Below the pieces are notes generated by a model. That model was not told the origin of the DNA, searched no databases, and saw only the letters and a list, made by a program, of their open reading frames with translations. The position numbers and the translations under genes were made by a program. From NCBI RefSeq assembly GCF_024127895.1, contig NZ_JAMYBK010000032.1, forward strand, positions 1 to 49,547: a stretch of DNA of 49,547 nt. The letters are read 5' to 3'. This document shows positions 1 through 7,922 of the stretch, one piece after another (positions within the stretch are counted from its first letter, which is position 1; each line of letters starts with the position of its first letter). The stretch is from Pseudomonas guariconensis. GTDB lineage: Bacteria > Pseudomonadota > Gammaproteobacteria > Pseudomonadales > Pseudomonadaceae.

Positions 1-336
1 CGCGGCGAGCACCGGACCGACCAGGGGGCCGGCGCCGGCGATGGCGGCGAAGTGGTGGCCGAAGAGGATGTGCTTGTTGGTCGGGACGTAGTCCAGGCCA
101 TCGTTGTTGAGGACCGCCGGGGTGGCCCGACGCGGGTCGAGCTGCATCACCTTGGTGGCGATGAACAGGCTGTAGTAGCGGTAGGCGACCAGGTAGATGG
201 CCACGGCGGCGACTACGATCCACAAGGCATTGATCGCCTCGCCGCGACGCAGGGCGACCACACCCAGCGCGCAAGCGCCTATGACCGCCAGCGCCAACCA
301 CGGAATGTGGCGTAGCAGGCTATTATTGTTGTTCAT
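1..336 (-). CDS. cstA: Carbon starvation protein CstA, N-terminal part (cut by window edge)
   Basis: Inner-membrane transporter of the CstA/BtsT family, linked in the literature to peptide or pyruvate uptake under carbon limitation. Only the first 112 codons are present; the gene runs off the left edge. The visible protein starts MNNNNSLLRH, has two hydrophobic segments at about residues 11-29 and 37-54, and then the family-typical stretch with DPRRATPAVLNDGLDY-like spacing, followed by GHHFAAIAGAGPLVGPVLAA at the edge. The GHHFAAIAGAGP block is highly conserved in CstA. The start ATG (336-334) is preceded by GGAAGTG at a suitable distance. It is divergent from the PilZ gene at 504. The identity is firm; the substrate is not shown by the sequence. 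Confidence 0.93.
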   Translation of the reverse strand, partial: MNNNNSLLRHIPWLALAVIGACALGVVALRRGEAINALWIVVAAVAIYLVAYRYYSLFIATKVMQLDPRRATPAVLNNDGLDYVPTNKHILFGHHFAAIAGAGPLVGPVLAA

Positions 337-503
337 GGTTCACTTCCAGCTGGTGGATTGGAAAAAGACCGCCCACCGAGTCTAGGGCGTGTCATCGCGC
401 ATTGCCATACTTGCTTTGATCTAGAGCCTCCGCGGCCCGTCAGCGGTACCTGATGCACAGACCAATCAACTATAGTCAGGAAGCACCCCCGGAGGGTCTA
501 GCC

Positions 504-869
504 ATGAGCGAACACGACGAACGCCGCCGCTTCCAGCGCATCGACTTCGACGCCCCCACCGAGCTGCGCCAGGGCACACGGCGCTGGCCGGTGAAACTGC
601 TCGACCTGTCGCTCAAGGGCCTGCTGATCGAGCGTCCCGAGCCGTGGGATGCCGACCTGACCCAGGATTTCGACGCCATCATCCATCTCGACCCGCAGAC
701 CCGTGTACAGATGCAGGTGGAATTGCGTCATGAAGAACCCACCCGGCTCGGCTTCATCTGCCTTTATATCGACATCGATTCGATGACCCATTTGCACCGT
801 CTTGTGGAACTGAACGTCGCCGACAGCACCGAAATGATGCGCGAGCTGCGCGAACTCATCGAATATTGA
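504..869 (+). CDS. PilZ domain protein (cyclic-di-GMP effector)
   Basis: A 121-residue single-domain PilZ protein. It carries both c-di-GMP-binding signatures: the arginine motif at residues 7-12 (RRRFQR) and DLSLKG at 34-39, matching the family patterns RxxxR and D/NxSxxG. No membrane segment or second domain is seen, so it is probably a cytoplasmic adaptor that changes partner binding on c-di-GMP. I chose ATG 504 because GGAGG lies at 491-495; an in-frame ATG at 453 has no such site and would add a non-PilZ leader. It is monocistronic, between cstA and the purine permease. The partner protein is unknown. The window also encodes a diguanylate cyclase (yfiN, 38008), but nothing ties the two together. 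Confidence 0.9.
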   Translation: MSEHDERRRFQRIDFDAPTELRQGTRRWPVKLLDLSLKGLLIERPEPWDADLTQDFDAIIHLDPQTRVQMQVELRHEEPTRLGFICLYIDIDSMTHLHRLVELNVADSTEMMRELRELIEY

Positions 870-913
870 TATCTCTTAGCCAGCTAACATTCTTCCCGCC
901 ATGTGTTTCCTGT

Positions 914-940
914 CTACCCAGACAGCTTTCTGTTGGGTAG
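914..940. terminator. Hairpin downstream of the PilZ gene
   Basis: CTACCCA at 914-920 pairs with TGGGTAG at 934-940, and ACAG pairs with CTGT inside, around a short loop. No T-run follows, so this is a possible transcript 3' end rather than a clear intrinsic terminator. Confidence 0.35.
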
Positions 941-1051
941 CAGCTGTGTTGTACACACCCCTCTAGCATCGCCTCTGCCAGCTTGGAACGCATTCTGCAT
1001 TCCATTTGCCCGCACCTTGCGAACGCCCTTGTCCGCGCTCCGATCAAAATC

Positions 1052-1061
1052 TTGTATACAA
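1052..1061. promoter_or_regulatory. Candidate GntR-type operator upstream of the purine permease
   Basis: The perfect 10-bp palindrome TTGTATACAA lies 69 bp before the permease start. A weaker copy, TTGTCTACAG, lies at 1087-1096, 35 bp further on. Palindromes of this form are typical of GntR/FadR-type regulators. No regulator gene is adjacent, so the assignment is inference. Confidence 0.35.
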
Positions 1062-1105
1062 TTCTTGTGGTATTTGTTTGCAGGAATTGTCTACAGTAGC
1101 GACAC

Positions 1106-1113
1106 AACAATAA
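1106..1113 (+). promoter_or_regulatory. Candidate Hfq/Crc catabolite-activity motif before the permease
   Basis: AACAATAA fits the AANAANAA motif bound by Hfq with Crc in pseudomonads. It sits just before the purine-rich ribosome site (AGAGAG) and 17 nt before the ATG, a usual position for catabolite repression of uptake genes. A short motif can occur by chance. Confidence 0.35.
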
Positions 1114-1129
1114 ACAGAGAGCCTGCTCC

Positions 1130-2647
1130 ATGACTACGTCCCCTAGCACGTCTCCCGCCAAGCGCCCCGAGGATGAATACCTCGGGCTTGGCGCCAACCT
1201 GGCCTATGGTCTGCAGCATGTGCTGACCATGTACGGGGGGATCGTGGCCGTGCCCCTGATCCTCGGCCAGGCCGCGGGTCTGGCGCCCGCGGAGATCGGC
1301 CTGCTGATCGCCGCCTCGCTGTTCGCCGGTGGCCTGGCCACGCTGTTGCAGACCCTTGGCCTGCCGTTCTTCGGCTGCCAGTTGCCATTGGTGCAAGGGG
1401 TGTCCTTCGCCGGTGTCGCCACCATGGGGGCGATCCTCAGCAGTGAAGGCGGCGGTGGCCTGCAGGGCGTGCTCGGCGCGGTCATGGCGGCCTCGCTGAT
1501 CGGCTTCCTGATCACCCCGGTGTTCTCGCGCATCACCAAGTTCTTCCCGCCGCTGGTCACCGGTATCGTCATCACCACCATCGGCCTGACCCTGATGCCG
1601 GTCGCCGCGCGCTGGGTGATGGGCGGCAACAGCGCCTCGCCGGAGTTCGGTAGCATGGCCAACATCGGCCTGGCGGCACTGACCTTCGCCATCGTCCTGC
1701 TGCTGAGCAAGCTGGGCAACGCGACCATCTCGCGCCTGTCGATCCTCCTGGCCATGGTGGCAGGTACCCTGATCGCCTGGGCCCTGGGCATGACCGACTT
1801 CAGCAAGGTCAGCGAAGGCCCGATGTTCGCCTTCCCCAGCCCGTTCCACTTCGGCATGCCGACCTTCCACATCGCCGCGATCCTGTCGATGTGCATCGTG
1901 ATCATGGTGACCCTGGTGGAGACCTCGGCCGACATCCTCGCCGTGGGCGAGATCATCGATACCAAGGTCGACTCCAAGCGCCTGGGCAACGGCCTGCGCG
2001 CCGACATGGCCTCGAGCATCCTGGCACCGATCTTCGGCTCCTTCACCCAGAGTGCGTTCGCCCAGAACGTCGGCCTGGTGGCGGTGACCGGGGTCAAGAG
2101 CCGCTACGTGGTGGCCACCGGCGGGGTGATCCTGGTGGTGCTCGGCCTGCTGCCGATCATGGGCCGGGTGATCGCCGCGGTACCGACGCCGGTACTGGGC
2201 GGTGCAGGCATCGTGTTGTTCGGCACCGTGGCCGCCAGCGGTATCCGCACCCTGTCGAAGGTCAACTACAAGAACAACGTCAACCTGATCATCGTCGCCG
2301 CCTCGCTGGGCTTCGGCATGATCCCGATTGCCGCGCCGAACTTCTACCACCACTTCCCGAACTGGTTCGAGACCATTTTCCACTCCGGCATCAGCTCGGC
2401 GGCGATCATGGCCATCCTGCTGAACCTGATCTTCAACCACTTCACCGTGGGCAACTCGGACCAGCAATCGGTGTTCGCCGCGGGCTACGAGCGAACCATC
2501 CAGTATTCCGACCTCTCGGCCCTGCGTGATGGCGACTACTTCAAGGACGGCAAACTGTTCGATGCCGACGGCAACGAGGTGCCGGTGCTCGAACCTGACG
2601 AACAGGGCGACGAGGCGCCCAGGCGCAAGGCGCTGGCAGAGCACTGA
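1130..2647 (+). CDS. NCS2/NAT-family purine (xanthine/urate-type) permease
   Basis: A 505-residue inner-membrane nucleobase:cation symporter with about 14 hydrophobic segments. The substrate-filter region reads QNVGLVAVTGVKSR, which fits the Q-N-x-G...T...S-R signature of the xanthine/urate branch. In the preceding helix the ETSAD motif has the E-x-x-x-D spacing of E. coli XanQ, whereas uracil carriers have E-H-x-x-H. I therefore infer purine uptake, most likely xanthine or urate, driven by protons. The C-terminal tail after about residue 460 is hydrophilic and acidic. The gene is monocistronic: it has its own regulatory region and ends in a strong terminator at 2671. The family is certain; the substrate is inferred. 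Confidence 0.88.
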   Translation: MTTSPSTSPAKRPEDEYLGLGANLAYGLQHVLTMYGGIVAVPLILGQAAGLAPAEIGLLIAASLFAGGLATLLQTLGLPFFGCQLPLVQGVSFAGVATMGAILSSEGGGGLQGVLGAVMAASLIGFLITPVFSRITKFFPPLVTGIVITTIGLTLMPVAARWVMGGNSASPEFGSMANIGLAALTFAIVLLLSKLGNATISRLSILLAMVAGTLIAWALGMTDFSKVSEGPMFAFPSPFHFGMPTFHIAAILSMCIVIMVTLVETSADILAVGEIIDTKVDSKRLGNGLRADMASSILAPIFGSFTQSAFAQNVGLVAVTGVKSRYVVATGGVILVVLGLLPIMGRVIAAVPTPVLGGAGIVLFGTVAASGIRTLSKVNYKNNVNLIIVAASLGFGMIPIAAPNFYHHFPNWFETIFHSGISSAAIMAILLNLIFNHFTVGNSDQQSVFAAGYERTIQYSDLSALRDGDYFKDGKLFDADGNEVPVLEPDEQGDEAPRRKALAEH

Positions 2648-2670
2648 TCGCCACCTGCGGCGGTCACGCA

Positions 2671-2706
2671 AGGGGAGCCGATGCGCATCGTCGGCTCCCC
2701 TTTTTT
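2671..2706 (+). terminator. Rho-independent terminator after the purine permease
   Basis: AGGGGAGCCGA pairs with TCGGCTCCCC T around an 8-9 nt loop and is followed at once by six T residues (2701-2706). This is a textbook intrinsic terminator on the plus strand. radA ends on the other strand at 2764. Confidence 0.9.
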
Positions 2707-2763
2707 CATGTCGCGAAACTATCGGCCCCAATGCCACTTCACTGACCAGCCTTGGGGCTTGGA

Positions 2764-4131
2764 TCACTCGAAGAGTGCATCCAAGGCCTGTTCCAGCCGG
2801 GTCACGGCAATCACTTGCAAACCGGCCGGGGCTTCCTTCGGCGCATTGCCCTTGGGCACGATGGCGCGCTTGAAACCGTGCTTGGCGGCCTCCTTGAGGC
2901 GCTCCTGGCCACTGGGCACCGGGCGTACCTCACCGGACAGGCCGATCTCGCCGAACACCAGCAGGCCATCGGCCAGCGGGCGGTTGCGCAGGCTGGACAT
3001 GACTGCCGCCATCAATGCCAGGTCCGACGCCGTCTCCAGCACCTTGACGCCCCCCACCACATTGAGGAACACGTCCTGATCATGGGTGGGAATACCACCG
3101 TGCCGGTGCAACACCGCCAGCAGCATGGCCAGGCGGTTCTGGTCCAGGCCCAGGGTGACCCGGCGCGGGTTGGCCAGGTGGCTGTCGTCCACCAGCGCCT
3201 GGACCTCCACCAGCATCGGCCGGGTACCTTCCCAAGTCGCCATGACCACGCTGCCGGGCACTTCCTCCTGGGCGCGGTTGAGGAAGATCGCCGACGGGTT
3301 GGAAACCTCCTTGAGGCCCCGGTCGGTCATGCCGAACACGCCCAGCTCGTTGACCGCGCCGAAGCGATTCTTCACCGCCCGCAGCAGACGCAGTCGGCCA
3401 TCGGACTCACCCTCGAAGTACAGCACGGTGTCGACCATGTGCTCCAGCACCCGTGGACCGGCCAGGGAGCCCTCCTTGGTCACGTGGCCGACCAGGAACA
3501 CCGCCGTGCCGCTCTGCTTGGCATAGCGCACCAGCAATGCGGTGCTCTCGCGGACCTGGGCCACGCCGCCGGGCGCGGACTGCAGCTGTTCGGTGAAGAT
3601 GGTCTGGATCGAGTCGATGACCATGACCCGGGGCTTTTCCTGGCGCGCCGTGGCGATGATCGCCTCGATGCAGGTCTCGGTCATCACCTTGAGCTGGTCC
3701 TGGGGCAGGCCCAGGCGCCGCGAGCGCATGGCCACCTGCTGCTGGGACTCCTCGCCGGTGACGTACAGCGCCGGCATGCGCGCGGCGACGTTGCACAGGG
3801 TCTGCAGCAGAATGGTCGACTTGCCGATCCCCGGGTCGCCGCCGATCAGCACCACCGAACCGTCGACCAGGCCACCACCGAGCACCCGGTCCAGCTCGGT
3901 ACTGCCAGTGCCGAAACGTGGGATCTCCTCGACGCTGACCTCGGCCAGGGTCTTGATCTGTGCCTGTTGCCCGGCCCAGCCGGCACGCCCGCTGGGCGCC
4001 GCGGCACCGCCGCTCTCGATCAGGGTCTCGACCAGGGTGTTCCAGGCCCCGCATTCACCGCACTGGCCGGCCCATTTGGGGAAGGTCGCGCCACACTCGG
4101 TGCAGCCATACAAGCGCTTGGCCTTGGCCAT
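2764..4131 (-). CDS. radA: DNA repair protein RadA (Sms)
   Basis: A 455-residue RecA-like, Lon-related ATPase that drives branch migration of recombination intermediates in the cytoplasm. Domains in order: a four-cysteine zinc finger (C10, C13, C24, C27), the RecA-like ATPase with Walker A GDPGIGKST around K104, the RadA-specific KNRFG motif at 254-258, and a C-terminal Lon-protease-like domain. The length is normal for the family. AGGAG precedes the start about 10 nt upstream. It is divergent from mscL and monocistronic. The window also carries recBCD, so two recombination systems lie about 36 kb apart, which seems to be ordinary synteny. Confidence 0.97.
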   Translation of the reverse strand: MAKAKRLYGCTECGATFPKWAGQCGECGAWNTLVETLIESGGAAAPSGRAGWAGQQAQIKTLAEVSVEEIPRFGTGSTELDRVLGGGLVDGSVVLIGGDPGIGKSTILLQTLCNVAARMPALYVTGEESQQQVAMRSRRLGLPQDQLKVMTETCIEAIIATARQEKPRVMVIDSIQTIFTEQLQSAPGGVAQVRESTALLVRYAKQSGTAVFLVGHVTKEGSLAGPRVLEHMVDTVLYFEGESDGRLRLLRAVKNRFGAVNELGVFGMTDRGLKEVSNPSAIFLNRAQEEVPGSVVMATWEGTRPMLVEVQALVDDSHLANPRRVTLGLDQNRLAMLLAVLHRHGGIPTHDQDVFLNVVGGVKVLETASDLALMAAVMSSLRNRPLADGLLVFGEIGLSGEVRPVPSGQERLKEAAKHGFKRAIVPKGNAPKEAPAGLQVIAVTRLEQALDALFE

Positions 4132-4307
4132 GGGCTCAGTCTCCTGGAAAAAATCGCCATGATAGCCGAGCCGGACGTGCCTCGAACGTGCCGGGAAGCG
4201 ACAAAACTATTCGATCTAACCGCAGTCTCTAGCATCGGCGTAACGCATGAAGCGCATAGCTGGCTTACACTGCGAATACCTTATCCATTTGTTACAAGGA
4301 ATAAACC

Positions 4308-4715
4308 ATGGGCATGCTCAGTGAATTCAAGGCCTTTGCGGTAAAGGGAAATGTCGTCGACATGGCCGTCGGTATCATTATCGGCGCGGCCTTCGGCAAG
4401 ATCGTATCGTCCTTCGTGGGCGACGTGGTCATGCCGCCGCTGGGCCTGTTGATCGGTGGGGTGGACTTCAGTGACCTGGCCATCACCCTCAAGGCCGCCG
4501 AGGGCGACATCCCCGCGGTGGTGCTGGCTTATGGCAAGTTCATCCAGACGGTGATCGACTTCCTGATCATCGCCTTCGCGATCTTCATGGGCGTGAAGGT
4601 GATCAATCGCCTCAAGCGCGAAGAAGCCGAGGCCCCGAGCGCCCCGCCCGTGCCGACGCCCGAGGAGACCCTGCTGACCGAGATCCGCGACCTGCTCAAG
4701 AACCGTCAGCCCTGA
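4308..4715 (+). CDS. mscL: Large-conductance mechanosensitive channel MscL
   Basis: A 135-residue inner-membrane channel that forms homopentamers and opens on sudden hypo-osmotic stretch. An N-terminal amphipathic helix (FKAFAVKGNVVDMAVG) is followed by TM1 at about 15-45, a periplasmic loop, TM2 at about 75-100, and a charged cytoplasmic bundle ending ETLLTEIRDLLKN. All are typical of MscL and the length is usual. AAGGAA lies about 8 nt before the ATG. The neighbouring reductase on the opposite strand belongs to a family whose P. putida member I recall as osmotically regulated, which may explain the conserved pairing. Confidence 0.97.
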   Translation: MGMLSEFKAFAVKGNVVDMAVGIIIGAAFGKIVSSFVGDVVMPPLGLLIGGVDFSDLAITLKAAEGDIPAVVLAYGKFIQTVIDFLIIAFAIFMGVKVINRLKREEAEAPSAPPVPTPEETLLTEIRDLLKNRQP

Positions 4716-4720
4716 GCGAC

Positions 4721-4798
4721 TAGCCACGAGCTGCAAGCTGCAAGAAAAAGCCGATCGGTGTGATAGCTGCTTTTTCTTGCAGCTCGTGGCTTGCAGCT
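4721..4798. terminator. Composite inverted repeat, bidirectional terminator between mscL and fpr
   Basis: CTGCAAGAAAAAGC at 4738-4751 pairs perfectly with GCTTTTTCTTGCAG at 4769-4782. An overlapping outer set (AGCCACGAGCTGCAAG at 4722-4737 against CTTGCAGCTCGTGGCT at 4776-4791) can pair instead. The A-run and T-run make it usable from both sides. Its right end touches the fpr stop codon at 4797. Confidence 0.75.
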
Positions 4799-5573
4799 AC
4801 CAGTAGTTCTCCACCGCCACCTGCCCCGGCCGCCGGCTCAGGCTCAACTGCAGGTCGCGCGCCTTCAGCACCTTGCGGGTGTCGTCGATCATGTCCGGGT
4901 TACCGCACAGCATGATCCGCGAATGCTCCGGTGACAGCTCCAGCCCCGCTGCCTTCTCCAGTTCGCCATGCTCGATCAGCGTGGTGATCCGCGCATTCAA
5001 CGCCCCAGGGTACCGCTCGCGGGTGACCACCGGGATGAACTGCAGCTTGCCGGCGAACTCGGCCAGGTAGTCACGCTGCTCCAGGCCGGCGATCAGGTCC
5101 AGGTAGGCCAGTTCCTTGGCCTCGCGCACCGAATACACCAGCTTGATATTGTCGAATCGCTCCCAGGCTTCGAAGTCTTGCAGGATCGACATGAACGGCG
5201 CGATACCGGTGCCGGTGGCCAGCAACCACAGGTCACGGCCACCCACGAAACGGTCGAGGGTCAGGTAGCCGAAGGCCTGGCGATCGATGAGCAAGTGATC
5301 GCCCTCGCCCAGGCGGCTCAGCTCGCTGGTGAACTCGCCGCCCGGCACGACGATGGAGAAGAAGTCGAGGAACTCGTCATGGGGGGCGCTGACCATCGAG
5401 TAAGCCCGCCATACCACGCTGCCATCGGCCTTGGTCACGCCCAGACGGGCGAACTGCCCGGAACGGAAACGAAACCCAGGGTCGCGGGTGACCCGCAGGG
5501 TGAACAGATTGGGGGTCAACGGCTGGACGTCGAGCAGGGTCTGGCGGGTGAACTTGTCGGCGCTGGCAGTCAT
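4797..5573 (-). CDS. fprB: Ferredoxin/flavodoxin-NADP+ reductase (Fpr family)
   Basis: A 258-residue cytoplasmic flavoprotein that moves electrons between NADPH and ferredoxin or flavodoxin. An N-terminal FAD barrel carries the RAYS motif at 56-59. The NADP domain has LLATGTGIAPF and CGNPDMI, and the protein ends VENYW with a terminal aromatic residue that stacks on FAD in this subclass. I start at ATG 5573 (MTASADKF) because GGAG lies 6 nt upstream; an ATG 12 nt earlier lacks a site. P. putida has two such enzymes. The symbol fprB follows my memory of the locus next to mscL and ppoR and is less sure than the function. The gene is monocistronic and converges on mscL. Confidence 0.9.
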   Translation of the reverse strand: MTASADKFTRQTLLDVQPLTPNLFTLRVTRDPGFRFRSGQFARLGVTKADGSVVWRAYSMVSAPHDEFLDFFSIVVPGGEFTSELSRLGEGDHLLIDRQAFGYLTLDRFVGGRDLWLLATGTGIAPFMSILQDFEAWERFDNIKLVYSVREAKELAYLDLIAGLEQRDYLAEFAGKLQFIPVVTRERYPGALNARITTLIEHGELEKAAGLELSPEHSRIMLCGNPDMIDDTRKVLKARDLQLSLSRRPGQVAVENYW

Positions 5574-5772
5574 GACGGGCTCCATCGATCAGGAACGCCC
5601 AGTGTCGCCCAAAGCGCCGGGGATGAACACCGATGGTTTGTAGGGCCTCGTGCGGCGCTCGTCGGCGAGCACGGTCTATAACAAAATATTCCGAACAAAT
5701 TGCTAGGTCTTTTCCTACAATCATCCGGTAGCGGAATTTTGGATCCATCTAGAGTCCAGAGGGAGCCGACTC

Positions 5773-6477
5773 ATGCCACAGTGGAAAACCCAACAACTGC
5801 AATTGCTGCTCGAGGAGCGGGAGCCACAACGACTGTTCGATCGCGCCCTTGGCCTGGTCCAAGATCTGGACATGACCTACCTGGGCCTGGCGCTGTACCT
5901 GCCCATCGCCGCCCATCCTCCGCAGGTGGTGCGCTACAACAACTATCCAGGCGAATGGAACGCCCACTGCCAGGGCGGCGAAGCGCTGCGCGAAGACCCG
6001 GTCGTCAACAGATGCCATCGCACCACGATGCCCGTCCTCTGGCACGATGAGTTGTACCACGAGGTTCCCCACCTGCGCGAAACGGCCTGCAGCCATGGTT
6101 TGTGTCACGGCTGGACACAATCGGTGCACGACCTGCAGCACAACGAAACCCAACTGAGCGTGGCCAGGCCACAAGGAGCGATCGACACCGCCGAATTCTA
6201 CGAGAAGGCCGCCCAGGTGCTCTGGCTGTGCAATAGCCTGCATGCCCTGCTCTGCGAGTATCACCTGGCGCGGCTCGCCCCCGAGCCCAGCCTGAGCGAC
6301 CGGGAGCTGGAGGTCCTCAAGTGGTCCGCCGCCGGCAAGACCGCCTCGGACATCGCCTGCATCCTTTCGCTGTCGACCAGCACCGTGAACTTCCACATCC
6401 GCAGCGTGATCACCAAGACCAACGCCGCCAACAAGGCCGGGGCGATCGCCATCGCCGCCACCCGCGGCCTGCTCTGA
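5773..6477 (+). CDS. ppoR: Orphan LuxR-type regulator PpoR
   Basis: A 234-residue quorum-sensing-type regulator with an N-terminal autoinducer-binding domain (about 20-165) and a C-terminal LuxR helix-turn-helix (about 172-230). The three invariant DNA-domain residues are E178, L182 and G188, at the very positions used for TraR. In the ligand pocket W62, D75, P76 and W90 are kept, but the residue four after W62, normally tyrosine (TraR Y61), is C66. No luxI-type synthase lies nearby, so this is a solo receptor. PpoR of P. putida KT2440 sits at this locus between fpr and rlmG and has been reported to affect competitive fitness and surface motility. GGGAG precedes the ATG. Confidence 0.9.
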   Translation: MPQWKTQQLQLLLEEREPQRLFDRALGLVQDLDMTYLGLALYLPIAAHPPQVVRYNNYPGEWNAHCQGGEALREDPVVNRCHRTTMPVLWHDELYHEVPHLRETACSHGLCHGWTQSVHDLQHNETQLSVARPQGAIDTAEFYEKAAQVLWLCNSLHALLCEYHLARLAPEPSLSDRELEVLKWSAAGKTASDIACILSLSTSTVNFHIRSVITKTNAANKAGAIAIAATRGLL

Positions 6478-6560
6478 CGCCAGGCGCAAAGCCCTGTAGA
6501 ATCGCGCACCTGAAGCTCGTCGTGGCCTGCGATGGGCAGTTTCGCACCCGAGCCAACGCC

Positions 6561-7688
6561 ATGCCCCTGCTGACCAGCCCCTTCGCCGAACTCGACCTGA
6601 TCCGCCAGCCGGAACAGGCCAACGATCCCCTGCAAGCCTTCGATGCCGCGGACCACTACCTGCTGGAGCACCTGGCCGGCCAGGCACCGGGGGCCGGTTG
6701 CCGGGTACTGGTGCTCAATGACAGCTTCGGGGCCCTGGCCGCCAGCCTGGCCGGGCACCTGGACGTGGTCAGCAGTGGCGATTCGCACCTGGCCCACCTG
6801 GCCCTGGAAAAGAACCTGGTGCGCAATGGCAAGCCCTACGACAGCGTGCCCTTCGTGCCCGCCAGCGAACGCTGGCAGGGCCCGTTCGATCGGGTACTGG
6901 TGCGTGTGCCCAAGGCCCTCGCCCTGCTCGAAGAGCAGTTGATCCGCCTGCAGGGCCACCTGGCGCCAGGCGCCCAGGTGATCGCCGGCGCCATGATCAA
7001 GCATCTGCCGCGTGCCGCAGGCGACCTGATGGAAAAGTACATCGGCCCGGTGCAGGCTTCGCTGGCCCAGAAAAAGGCACGCCTGCTCACGGCCAGCGTC
7101 GTCGACGAGCGTCCCGCCGCGCGTTCGCCCTACCCCACCCGCTACCGCCTGGAATCCCCCGCCCTGGAGCTGGTCAACCATGCCAATGTGTTCTGCCGCG
7201 AAGGGCTGGACATCGGTACCCGTGCCTTCCTGCCGCACCTGCCCCGCGACCTTGGCCAGGCCCGTGTCGCCGACCTGGGCTGCGGCAATGGCGTGCTGGC
7301 GATCGCCAGTGCCCTGGCCAACCCCGACGCGCACTACACGCTGGTGGATGAGTCGTACATGGCCGTGCAGTCGGCCCGGGAGAACTGGCTAGCGGCGCTG
7401 GGCGAACGCGAGGTAACGATCCGCCCCGCCGATGGCCTGGCCGGGCAGGACAAGCAGTCGCTGGACGTGGTGCTGTGCAACCCGCCGTTCCACCAGCAGC
7501 AGGTGGTCGGCGATTTCCTTGCCTGGCGCATGTTCCAGCAGGCCCGTGAAGCGCTGGTGATCGGGGGCGCGCTGTACATCGTCGGCAACCGCCATCTGGG
7601 TTATCACAGCAAACTGGCGCGGTTGTTCCGTGGGGTAGAGCAGGTGGCGGCGACGCCGAAGTTCGTGGTGCTCAAGGCGCGCAAGTAG
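6561..7688 (+). CDS. rlmG: 23S rRNA (guanine-1835-N2) methyltransferase RlmG
   Basis: A 375-residue cytoplasmic enzyme that methylates G1835 of 23S rRNA with S-adenosylmethionine. It has the RsmC/RlmG architecture: a degenerate N-terminal methyltransferase domain and an active C-terminal one. The SAM motif VADLGCGNG is at 236-244 and the catalytic NPPF at 307-310. The reading frame is open further upstream, but ATG 6561 gives the family N-terminus (MPLLTSPFAELDLIRQP) and falls after ppoR. The gap to ppoR is 83 bp and both run the same way, so they may be co-transcribed; no terminator separates them. Confidence 0.94.
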   Translation: MPLLTSPFAELDLIRQPEQANDPLQAFDAADHYLLEHLAGQAPGAGCRVLVLNDSFGALAASLAGHLDVVSSGDSHLAHLALEKNLVRNGKPYDSVPFVPASERWQGPFDRVLVRVPKALALLEEQLIRLQGHLAPGAQVIAGAMIKHLPRAAGDLMEKYIGPVQASLAQKKARLLTASVVDERPAARSPYPTRYRLESPALELVNHANVFCREGLDIGTRAFLPHLPRDLGQARVADLGCGNGVLAIASALANPDAHYTLVDESYMAVQSARENWLAALGEREVTIRPADGLAGQDKQSLDVVLCNPPFHQQQVVGDFLAWRMFQQAREALVIGGALYIVGNRHLGYHSKLARLFRGVEQVAATPKFVVLKARK

Positions 7689-7729
7689 GGCCTATCAATG
7701 CAGATCCGTTAGCGTTTCTGCTGCCATTT

Positions 7730-7748
7730 GGGGCTGCTTCGCAGCCCC
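7730..7748. terminator. GGGGCTGC/GCAGCCCC hairpin between convergent rlmG and cio operon
   Basis: A perfect 8-bp stem with a TTC loop lies in the 81-bp gap between the 3' ends of rlmG and the DUF2474 gene. It is probably a bidirectional terminator. Close copies stand in other gaps at 19232, 23015, 31965, 33762 and 37452. Confidence 0.6.
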
Positions 7749-7769
7749 TGTTCTGGCCCCCCGAGGGAC

Positions 7770-7910
7770 TCAATGCGTACTGAGCCCCGCCGCACTCATG
7801 AACATCCTCATCAGCCAGGCCACCACCCCAAGGGCGGCGACGCTGGCCGCCCAGATCAGCACCAGCCAACCCAGGCGCTGCCACAGTGGCTTTTTCTCTC
7901 CAACGTTCAT
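7770..7910 (-). CDS. DUF2474 small membrane protein (CydX-like, third gene of cio operon)
   Basis: A 46-residue protein, MNVGEKKPLWQRLGWLVLIW and onward, with a single membrane helix at about 13-34 and a positive N-terminus. It starts 12 bp after the cioB stop on the same strand. Tiny proteins in this position (CydX, CbdX, DUF2474) follow bd-type oxidase genes and, where studied (CydX), stabilise the oxidase. I infer the same role as a small subunit of the cyanide-insensitive oxidase. The sequence around the operon order cioA-cioB-DUF2474 supports this; nothing in the peptide itself shows a cofactor ligand. Confidence 0.85.
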   Translation of the reverse strand: MNVGEKKPLWQRLGWLVLIWAASVAALGVVAWLMRMFMSAAGLSTH

Positions 7911-7922
7911 CGCCGCGCCCCC

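Noticed and set aside
903..1133. Small plus-strand frame in the gap before the purine permease
   Set aside because: It contains the hairpin and the operator-like sites, lacks a ribosome site and has an unlikely composition.
1091..2767. 558-codon minus-strand frame
   Set aside because: Antisense to the purine permease, which has clear family motifs; the reverse product is low-complexity.
5690..5772. Possible lux box before ppoR
   Set aside because: I found no 20-bp dyad of lux-box form; the short symmetric piece TTTTGGATCCA is not sufficient.
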